The notes under the pieces are model-generated. The model saw only the letters and a program-made list of their open reading frames with translations, ran no database searches and was not told the DNA's origin. The position numbers were made by a program, and so were the translations under genes. 12,694 nucleotides of DNA from an uncultured Clostridia bacterium (GTDB lineage: Bacteria; Bacillota; Clostridia; Oscillospirales; CAG-272), in NCBI GenBank assembly GCA_904502015.1, contig CAJGEA010000032.1, positions 1 through 12,694 on the forward strand, in the 5' to 3' direction. This document shows positions 7,297 through 12,694 of the stretch, piece after piece. Position 1 is the first letter of the stretch; each line of letters opens with the position of its first letter.

Positions 7297-8115
7297 ATGT
7301 TCTTGTGCGATTACCATACCCATACGTCCTTCTCCTTTGACGGTGCTCCCGACTCCACCCCCGATGCCCTCTGTCGGCGCGCGCTGGAGCTGGGTCTGTC
7401 CGATCTCGCCATCACCGACCACTGCGACGTCAACGGTGAGGTCGAAGGCATCTATACCCCCTACCCCGCCGACGAGGCATTTGATGCCATGCTGGCGGCG
7501 AAGGAGAAATACAGCGGACGGCTGAATGTCTTCTGCGGCATCGAGCTGGGCAATGCCACCCAATACCCCGAACGCGCCGCCGCCATCCTCGCGGAGCACC
7601 CCTACGATTTCGTTATCGGCTCGCTCCACAACCTGCGGGACGTGCCCGACTTCTGCATGCTCAGATACGACATGATGACCGATACACACCTCCACCGCCT
7701 CTTTGACCGCGCGCTGGACGAGACCATCGAGATGTGTACCTTTGAGGGCATCCATGCACTCGGGCATCTGACCTACATGCATCGCTACATCACGGCGGCG
7801 GAGATGAAATTCTCCTTCGCCCCCCATATGGAAAAGATCGAGCATCTCTACCGCACCCTCATCACGCGGGGCATCGCGCTGGAGCTCAACGTCTCCTCCC
7901 TCCGCCGAGGACTGGGTGTGGCCATGCCTACCTTGGAGCTTCTTAAATTCTATGCTGATTGTGGCGGAAAGCTCGTCACCATCGGCTCGGACGCACATGC
8001 CCCCACCGATCTCGCCAAGCCCATCCGTAAGGGCTACGCTCTCCTCGGCGCGGCGGGCTTTGACTCGGTCGCCGTTATGCGAAACGGCGAACTGATCCCC
8101 CACCCCATCAACTAA
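7297..8115 (+). CDS. PHP-family phosphatase, histidinol-phosphatase-like
   Basis: This 272-residue protein belongs to the HisK/HisJ-type PHP phosphatases, which remove phosphate from L-histidinol phosphate in histidine biosynthesis using a multi-metal centre. The metal ligands can be read in order: H7 and H9 (HTHT), D41-H42 (TDHCD), E83 (GIELG), H111 (GSLHN), H157 (LGHL), and D232 and H234 (GSDAH). Length fits the family. The only plausible start is the ATG at 7297, with GAGGTG 5 nt upstream. It is the first gene of the plus operon, 25 nt before the MutS-like gene. No other his gene is in the window, and PHP phosphatases of this type also act on other phosphoesters. The fold and metal site are secure; the exact substrate is likely but unproven. 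Confidence 0.88.
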   Translation: MFLCDYHTHTSFSFDGAPDSTPDALCRRALELGLSDLAITDHCDVNGEVEGIYTPYPADEAFDAMLAAKEKYSGRLNVFCGIELGNATQYPERAAAILAEHPYDFVIGSLHNLRDVPDFCMLRYDMMTDTHLHRLFDRALDETIEMCTFEGIHALGHLTYMHRYITAAEMKFSFAPHMEKIEHLYRTLITRGIALELNVSSLRRGLGVAMPTLELLKFYADCGGKLVTIGSDAHAPTDLAKPIRKGYALLGAAGFDSVAVMRNGELIPHPIN

Positions 8116-8140
8116 CGCGGCAACCGAAAGGATCACTCCC

Positions 8141-9769
8141 ATGAAACTGGAAAATTTCAGCCTTCTCTACCCCGACGCAGCGAGTCTGCAGGCCCACCTC
8201 AGCGGCGCGGACGCCCCCGACGTGGATATGTACACCCTGCAGGAGCTGGGCATGCTGGAGATCTTCAATCCCAAAAGCCTGCCCGCGGTCGAATACGTCA
8301 CCGCCGATCCCGCGGTCATTGCCTACCGCAACCAGACCTTCTCAGATCTTCTCACCAACCCCGAGCTGACCGAGACGCTTCAGCGGCTCGTGCCCGTCCT
8401 GCAGGACATCACCGAGCTCCGCCGTCTCGAGCAGGACGCCGAGGGAGACGGCGACACCGCCTCCTACCTCTCCAGCATGACCGAGATCGAGCTCTACATC
8501 ACGTGCGTGGACATACTCCATAAGGGGCTGGGCGCGGCGCGCGACCGCATCAAGGGCACAGCGTTTATCCGTCTCGCCGACTACGTGCGCGAGCTGGCTG
8601 AGTCCGACTACTACCGCGAGCTCAACGAAAAACTGGCTGAACTGACAAAGCGCGTGCGTGAGATCCGCAGCGTGACCATCGGCGTCAACCTCGACGCCCA
8701 GCTCCGCCCCGCGCAGGCGGGCGTGCTGTCCATCAACGCCGAGCCCTTCCATTCGGGCGACGTGCTGGACAAGATCCTGCGCCTCAACTTCAAGGGCGAC
8801 GAGTACACCTGCATCGCAAGTCTCGTTCCCTTTGGCAAAAAGCAGACCGAAAACCAAAAGACCGCCCTCTCGCTGGCCTTCAACTCGGCCATCGCCGAGG
8901 TCTACCGTTCCTCCCTGCGCTCCTGGCGGCGCATCGTGCAGAGCTACGTGCTGGAAAACACCGACTTCCTCCTCGGCCTTATGCCCGAGATCGAGTTTGT
9001 GGTCAAGGGCACGCAGCTGCAAAAGGCCCTCGTCGAGCGCGGCTGTCCCCTCACCGCCCCCATCCTCCGTCCCATGGAGGAGCGGGTATTCCGCGCCACC
9101 GAGCTGTGCAACCCAGCCGTCGCGCTCAAACTGGCCGAGGGCGAAACGGTGGTACCCAACGACGTCGCCTTTGACACCACCCCCGAAAACGCGCTGATCT
9201 ACGTGCTGACGGGCCCCAACCGCGGTGGCAAATCCGTCATCACCTGCGCCATCGGTCTCTGTCAGGTCATGCTTCAGCTCGGCATGTATCTCCCCGCCAA
9301 GCGGTGCGAGATCAGCCCCGTGGACGGCATATTCACCCACTTCCCGACGGGTGCGGACGACACCATTGACAAGGGCCGTCTCGGCGAGGAGTGCGCGCGA
9401 CTCGGCGAGATCTTCGACGCCGTGACGGCGCACAGTCTGGTGCTTCTGGACGAATCCCTGTCCTCGACCGGCTCCTACGAGGCCTCCTACATCGCCGCCG
9501 AGGTGCTGGCGGGACTCGCCCGCGTGGGCTGCCGCACCCTGTTCTCCACCCACCTGCACGAGCTGGCCGCTGAACTGGACCGCATCAACGCCGAGTCCAC
9601 CCGCGACGGCGGCGCGCGCATCGACACGCTGGTGGCAGGCATTGAGGGCGAGGGACGCCGTTCCTTCCTCATCACCCGCGCCAAGCCCGACGGCCGCTCC
9701 TACGCCCGCGACATCGCCGAGCGGTATGGTCTGACCTACGATTCCATCCTCAAAAAGATCGGCAAGTGA
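8141..9769 (+). CDS. Short MutS-family ATPase lacking mismatch-recognition domains
   Basis: This 542-residue protein contains the MutS C-terminal ATPase. Its Walker A is GPNRGGKS (358-365, catalytic K364), where canonical MutS has Met in place of Arg. FPTGADD is followed by a signature-like DKGRLGEE segment. Walker B is LVLLDES (433-439), and STHLHEL (469-475) is the switch histidine region. Residues 1 to about 340 are mostly helical and probably correspond to the core/lever domains. The mismatch-binding N-terminal domain is absent, as the length also shows (MutS is about 850 residues). No Smr endonuclease domain, as in MutS2, is seen. It may therefore act on branched or other DNA or RNA structures, not mismatches. 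No mutL lies nearby. It sits 25 nt after the PHP gene with its own SD (AAAGGA). The family is secure, the function unknown. Confidence 0.86.
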   Translation: MKLENFSLLYPDAASLQAHLSGADAPDVDMYTLQELGMLEIFNPKSLPAVEYVTADPAVIAYRNQTFSDLLTNPELTETLQRLVPVLQDITELRRLEQDAEGDGDTASYLSSMTEIELYITCVDILHKGLGAARDRIKGTAFIRLADYVRELAESDYYRELNEKLAELTKRVREIRSVTIGVNLDAQLRPAQAGVLSINAEPFHSGDVLDKILRLNFKGDEYTCIASLVPFGKKQTENQKTALSLAFNSAIAEVYRSSLRSWRRIVQSYVLENTDFLLGLMPEIEFVVKGTQLQKALVERGCPLTAPILRPMEERVFRATELCNPAVALKLAEGETVVPNDVAFDTTPENALIYVLTGPNRGGKSVITCAIGLCQVMLQLGMYLPAKRCEISPVDGIFTHFPTGADDTIDKGRLGEECARLGEIFDAVTAHSLVLLDESLSSTGSYEASYIAAEVLAGLARVGCRTLFSTHLHELAAELDRINAESTRDGGARIDTLVAGIEGEGRRSFLITRAKPDGRSYARDIAERYGLTYDSILKKIGK

Positions 9770-9788
9770 CGATCGGAAAGGTACCTGT

Positions 9789-10040
9789 ATGACGAAGAGA
9801 CTCTACAAATCCAACAAAAATAAAATGATCGACGGCGTATGCGGTGGCATTGCCGAATACTTTAACGTCGATCCCACCCTGATTCGCCTTGCCGCCGTTC
9901 TGTTTTGTGTAGCGGGCGGCAGCGGCCTTCTCGCCTACATCGTAGCTGCCATCATTGTCCCCCGTGCCCCCGAGGGCATCGGAGGGAACACCGACACCAC
10001 CCAAAGCACGCCGAACGGCGGCGACGGTACGAATGCCTGA
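9789..10040 (+). CDS. PspC-domain small membrane protein
   Basis: This is an 83-residue protein made almost entirely of one PspC domain. A basic N-terminus (KRLYKSNKNK) leads into the hallmark DGVCGGIAEYF with the following DPTLIRL (15-34). A hydrophobic segment at about 34-58 should cross the membrane, and the tail is polar and Gly/Thr/Asn-rich. PspC proteins are linked to envelope stress through the phage-shock response in Proteobacteria. In Bacillota many stand alone and have no assigned role. The SD AAAGG lies 7 nt before the ATG, and the gene starts 19 nt after the MutS-like gene. No pspA or liaF-like gene is present. Confidence 0.87.
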   Translation: MTKRLYKSNKNKMIDGVCGGIAEYFNVDPTLIRLAAVLFCVAGGSGLLAYIVAAIIVPRAPEGIGGNTDTTQSTPNGGDGTNA

Positions 10041-10074
10041 CCCTACTCTACATACAAGAAAGGAATAATAAACT

Positions 10075-10551
10075 ATGGATACCTTGCTGAAAGTTTTAGA
10101 GGACGACGCCACCCTTACCCCCGAGCAGCTCTCGGTCATGCTGGACAAAGAGGTCGGCGAGATCCGCGACATGATCAAAAAGTACGAGTCTGACGGTGTC
10201 ATCGTGGGCTACAAGACCCTCATTGACTGGGACAAGACTGACCGCGAGTACGTCACCGCCATGATCGAGGTCAAGATCACCCCCCAGCGCGACCGTGGCT
10301 TTGACCGCATCGCCGAAAAGATCTACCACTACCCCGAAGTGCAGAGCGTGTACCTCATGTCGGGCGGCTTTGACCTCTGCGTGCTCATTGAGGGCCGCAC
10401 CATGAAGGAAGTCGCCTACTTCGTCGCCCAAAAGCTCGCCCCCATTGAGTACGTGGTATCCACCGCCACCCACTTCGTGCTCCGCAAGTACAAGGACAAG
10501 GGCGTCATCTACGGCGCACCCGAGATCGATGAGAGAGGAAACTACGTCTGA
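10075..10551 (+). CDS. Lrp/AsnC-family transcriptional regulator (AlaR-like)
   Basis: This 158-residue protein has a compact N-terminal winged helix-turn-helix (about 2-47: LTPEQLSVML, then IRDMIKKYESDGVIVGYK). The effector/oligomerisation RAM domain spans about 60-135, with its characteristic SGGFDLCVLIEG segment. Lrp-type regulators form dimers to octamers and respond to amino acids. The stop codon overlaps the start of the aminotransferase by one base, so the two are probably translationally coupled and functionally linked. Gene order and families match the alaR-alaT pair of Bacillus subtilis, which suggests control of alanine synthesis by alanine; this is inference. AAAGGA lies about 10 nt upstream of the ATG. 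The 34-nt gap to pspC shows no clear promoter. Confidence 0.88.
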   Translation: MDTLLKVLEDDATLTPEQLSVMLDKEVGEIRDMIKKYESDGVIVGYKTLIDWDKTDREYVTAMIEVKITPQRDRGFDRIAEKIYHYPEVQSVYLMSGGFDLCVLIEGRTMKEVAYFVAQKLAPIEYVVSTATHFVLRKYKDKGVIYGAPEIDERGNYV

Positions 10552-11726
10552 TGGCATCCATTGATTACGAAAGAATCCTGCCCCGCGCCGTGGTGGATAT
10601 GCCCTCCTCGGGAATACGGAAATTTTTTGACATACTGGACAGCATGACCGACGTCACCGCCCTCACGGTCGGTCAGCCCGACTTCGTCACCCCGTGGAAG
10701 ATCCGCGAGGCGGGCATTGAGAGTCTGGTCACGGGTAAGACCTACTACACCTCCAACGCGGGCACCATGGAGCTCCGCCGCGAGATCAGCCGCTACATGA
10801 GCCGCCGCTTTGATCTCACCTACGCCCCCGAGCACGAGATCGTGGTCACGGTGGGCGGCAGCGAAGCCATCGACATGGCCATGCGCGCCATCCTCGAGCC
10901 GGGAGACGAGATTATCATCCCCACCCCCTGCTTTGTGTGCTATGAGCCGCTGGCCCGCATGACGGGCGCCGTTCCCGTCATCGTGGAGACCCGCAACGAG
11001 GACAAATTCAAGCTCACCCCCGAGCTGTTGGAGGCGGCCATCACCCCCAAGACCAAAATGCTGGTGCTGGCCTACCCCAACAACCCCACGGGTGCCATCA
11101 TGGACGCCGACGATCTCGAGAAGATCGCCAAGATCCTGCGCGAGCACCAGATCATCGTCCTTTCGGACGAGATCTACGCCGAGCTGACCTACGGCCAGCG
11201 GCACACCTCCATCGCTTCCCTGCCCGAGATGTGGGAGCGCACCGTGGTTGTGAGCGGATTTTCCAAGGCCTACGCTATGACGGGCTGGCGACTGGGCTAC
11301 ATCTGCGCCCCCGAGCCTCTGGCGCGCCAGATGCTTAAGCTCCACCAGTACGCCATCATGTGCGCCCCCACCACCGCCCAGCTCGCCGCCATCGCCGCCC
11401 TGCGGGATTGTGACGAGGACGTAGCCGCCATGACGGCCGAGTACGACCGCCGCCGCCGCTACATTCACAACGGGCTGAACGCCATCGGTCTGGATGCCTT
11501 TGAGCCCGAGGGGGCATTCTACATCTACCCCCACGTCGGAAAATTCGGACTTTCCAGCGAGGAATTCTGCGAGCGATTGCTCTACGAACACAAGTGCGCC
11601 ATCGTCCCCGGCGTTGCCTTTGGGGCAAGCGGCGAGGGCTTTGCCCGCATCTCCTACGCCTACTCGGTCAAGCACATCACCGAGGCGCTGGAGCGCATTG
11701 AGCATTTCACCAAGAAGCTCTCCTGA
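10551..11726 (+). CDS. PLP-dependent class I/II aminotransferase (AlaT/AspC-like)
   Basis: This 391-residue protein is a fold-type I aminotransferase, moving an amino group between an amino acid and a 2-oxo acid. Key residues can be read: the NNPTG motif (N178, contacts the PLP ring), LSDEIY (D206 to the pyridine nitrogen, Y209), SGFSKAYAMTGWRLGY with the Schiff-base lysine K239, and R366 in FARISYA, which binds the substrate carboxylate. Length is normal. It starts within the stop codon of the Lrp-type regulator (TGATG). That pairing favours an alanine transaminase of the AlaT type, though aspartate or aromatic substrates cannot be excluded from sequence alone. The SDR gene follows after 18 nt. 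Family certain, substrate inferred. Confidence 0.9.
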   Translation: MASIDYERILPRAVVDMPSSGIRKFFDILDSMTDVTALTVGQPDFVTPWKIREAGIESLVTGKTYYTSNAGTMELRREISRYMSRRFDLTYAPEHEIVVTVGGSEAIDMAMRAILEPGDEIIIPTPCFVCYEPLARMTGAVPVIVETRNEDKFKLTPELLEAAITPKTKMLVLAYPNNPTGAIMDADDLEKIAKILREHQIIVLSDEIYAELTYGQRHTSIASLPEMWERTVVVSGFSKAYAMTGWRLGYICAPEPLARQMLKLHQYAIMCAPTTAQLAAIAALRDCDEDVAAMTAEYDRRRRYIHNGLNAIGLDAFEPEGAFYIYPHVGKFGLSSEEFCERLLYEHKCAIVPGVAFGASGEGFARISYAYSVKHITEALERIEHFTKKLS

Positions 11727-11744
11727 CGCCCAAAAGGAATAGAT

Positions 11745-12464
11745 ATGAGAAGAATCCTCATCAGCGGCGGCTCGCGCGGCATTGGCCGCGCCTGCGTGCG
11801 CGCTTTTGCGCAAAACGGCGATGCCGTCGCATTTATCTACTGTCAAAACGATGCTGCCGCCCGCGAGGTGGAGGGCGAAACGGGCGCTGTCGCCATTCGC
11901 GCCGATATTTCCGATCCCGAGGCGGCGCGCGCCGCGGCTCTCGAGGCAGAAAAAAAGCTCGGCGGCACGGTTGACGTTCTCGTCAACAATGCCGCCGTCG
12001 CGTGGATCGGGCTTATGCAGGACATGACCGACGCCGAGTGGCGTCGGGTGCTGGATACCAATTTGTCGGGCGCATTCTACCTCTCCCGCGCCGTGGTGAG
12101 CGGTATGATTCGCAACCGCTACGGGCGCATTCTGCACGTCGGCTCCATGTGGGGTAAGACGGGCGCCTCCTGCGAGGTTGCCTACTCGACCACCAAAGCG
12201 GGCCTGCGCGGTCTGACCATGTCCATGGCCAAGGAGCTGGGCCCCTCGGGCATTACCGTCAACTGCGTTGAGCCGGGGCTGATCGACACCGACATGAACG
12301 CGTCTCTGGATGCTGACACCAAGGCATCTCTCTGCGCCGAAACGCCTCTCGGCCGCATGGGAGCTCCCGACGAGGTCGCCCGCGCCGTCCTCTTCCTCAC
12401 CTCGGATCAGGCCGCCTTCATCACAGGGCAGATCCTCGGGGTGGACGGAGGCATGGCGATTTAA
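11745..12464 (+). CDS. SDR-family reductase, probably EF-P 5-aminopentanone reductase (YmfI-like)
   Basis: This 239-residue classical short-chain dehydrogenase has the Rossmann motif GGSRGIG (8-14), NNAA (81-84), and the catalytic tetrad N106, S134, Y147 and K151. The C-terminal GQILGVDGG is FabG-like, and an Arg in the glycine motif suggests NADPH. The stretches WGKTGASCEV before the catalytic Tyr and KELGPSGITVNCVEPG with IDTDMN after it resemble, from memory, the clostridial YmfI group. YmfI reduces the 5-aminopentanone modification on elongation factor P in B. subtilis. The alternative is 3-oxoacyl-ACP reductase (FabG), but no fatty-acid genes are adjacent. AAAAGGA lies about 6 nt before the ATG. 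It is the last gene of the plus operon, and a hairpin-rich element starts 4 nt after its stop. The SDR assignment is certain; the EF-P role is probable. Confidence 0.85.
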   Translation: MRRILISGGSRGIGRACVRAFAQNGDAVAFIYCQNDAAAREVEGETGAVAIRADISDPEAARAAALEAEKKLGGTVDVLVNNAAVAWIGLMQDMTDAEWRRVLDTNLSGAFYLSRAVVSGMIRNRYGRILHVGSMWGKTGASCEVAYSTTKAGLRGLTMSMAKELGPSGITVNCVEPGLIDTDMNASLDADTKASLCAETPLGRMGAPDEVARAVLFLTSDQAAFITGQILGVDGGMAI

Positions 12465-12491
12465 AAATGGGGGTTTATCTGGGAGAACGCC

Positions 12492-12519
12492 GGGGGAACT
12501 TCTTGAAAGAAGTTCCCCC
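12492..12519 (+). terminator. Strong hairpin after the plus operon, possible terminator without U-tract
   Basis: GGGGGAACTTCT and AGAAGTTCCCCC form a perfect 12-bp stem with a TGAA tetraloop, 27 nt after the last stop codon. No T-run follows, so it is not a canonical intrinsic terminator. It may block 3' exonucleases or simply be one module of the repeat element. Confidence 0.4.
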
Positions 12520-12526
12520 GAACCCC

Positions 12527-12593
12527 CTCAAGAACCTTCAAAAAATATATTTAAAAGAGCGTTTTGAAATATATGTTTTTTAAGGTTTTTGGG
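12527..12593 (+). other. Long imperfect stem-loop with G-U-compatible differences
   Basis: The arm starting CTCAAGAACCTT (12527-12538) pairs with AAGGTTTTTGGG (12582-12593). The helix continues through an A6/T6 tract and TATAT/ATATG, with one bulged C at 12539, for about 23 bp. The three departures from perfect complementarity are all G-U wobbles when the plus strand is RNA, and would be A-C mismatches on the other strand. This favours a function or origin as a plus-sense RNA. Confidence 0.5.
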
Positions 12594-12596
12594 AGT

Positions 12597-12672
12597 CCAG
12601 AACCCTTCGCGATATTTGCCGCAGGCAAATTCGCACCGAACGAAGTGAGGAGGTTTTCAAAAAGGGTTCTGG
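12597..12672 (+). other. Nested stem-loop module
   Basis: CCAGAACCCTT (12597-12607) pairs exactly with AAGGGTTCTGG (12662-12672) around a 54-nt interior. Inside, GCGA-T-ATTTGCC (12609-12620) pairs with GGCAAATTCGC (12624-12634) across a 3-nt loop with one bulged base. The remaining interior (12635-12661) is purine-rich and mostly unpaired. Confidence 0.5.
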
Positions 12673-12694
12673 TGGGGTGCAGGGGTGAAACCCC

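Larger units (their letters stand above)
12469..12694 (+). repeat. Gene-free, hairpin-rich intergenic element (runs to the window edge)
   Basis: From 4 nt after the SDR stop to the window end there is no credible gene. The stretch is a series of stem-loops: 12492-12519, 12527-12593, 12597-12672 with an inner hairpin at 12609-12634, and GGGGT-GAA-ACCCC at 12682-12694, which probably continues past the edge. It opens with GGGGGTTT (12469-12476) and the window ends in AAACCCC (12688-12694), so a short terminal inverted repeat is possible. Base composition alternates between G/C-rich arms and A/T-rich centres, unlike the coding DNA. It most resembles a dispersed, non-autonomous intergenic repeat. 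Copies elsewhere in the genome cannot be tested here. Confidence 0.55.

Noticed and set aside
7258..9559. Long minus-strand ORFs opposite the PHP and MutS-like genes (7258-8142, 8342-9559)
   Set aside because: They are antisense shadows of genes with complete catalytic motifs; no start signals or recognisable domains.
10542..12137. 531-codon minus-strand ORF spanning aminotransferase and SDR
   Set aside because: It spans two well-supported plus genes and their junction; the His/Gly/Val-rich translation has no domain.
12310..12567. Plus-strand ORF running from the SDR gene into the hairpin element
   Set aside because: It is out of frame with the SDR, lacks an SD and ends in repeat sequence; no protein-like features.

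Overview
The window looks like the chromosome of an uncultured gut- or rumen-type Clostridia (Bacillota), probably near Oscillospirales. This is inferred from AGGAGG-type ribosome binding sites on nearly every gene, sigma-A promoters close to consensus, GC-rich coding sequence with AT-rich intergenic DNA, a surface protein ending in a Lys-Lys-Gly-Cys-Gly plus hydrophobic tail, and an AlaR/AlaT-like gene pair. No phage, insertion sequence, CRISPR or RNA gene was seen.

Layout. Two transcription units diverge from about 7.1-7.3 kb. The left unit (minus strand) starts at a perfect consensus promoter (7139-7167). It encodes a YhcC-like radical SAM protein (6116-7105), then two tandem paralogous cytoplasmic GH78-type alpha-L-rhamnosidases (3922-6078 and 1740-3908). 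Beyond it, a separate minus-strand gene with its own strong promoter (1624-1652) encodes a secreted, probably cell-surface protein with two lectin-like regions. That gene runs off the left edge.

The right unit (plus strand) has an extended -10 promoter (7216-7244) and six tightly spaced genes: a PHP-family histidinol-phosphatase-like enzyme, a short MutS-family ATPase, a PspC-domain membrane protein, an Lrp/AsnC regulator overlapping an aminotransferase by 1 nt, and an SDR reductase whose motifs best fit EF-P 5-aminopentanone reductase (YmfI-like). The products do not form one pathway. It reads as a housekeeping/amino-acid operon.

The two promoters share a regulatory region with a perfect 9-10-9 inverted repeat (7166-7193) that overlaps the left -35 box. 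It is the best candidate operator in the window.

The last 230 bases (12465-12694) hold no gene. They are a dense series of hairpins beginning 4 nt after the last stop codon, probably a dispersed intergenic repeat or structured RNA element, and the least explained stretch here. No wholly new multi-gene system was found. The leads worth following are this structured element, the operator-like inverted repeat, the rhamnosidase duplication beside a radical SAM gene of unknown function, and the stand-alone MutS-like ATPase.
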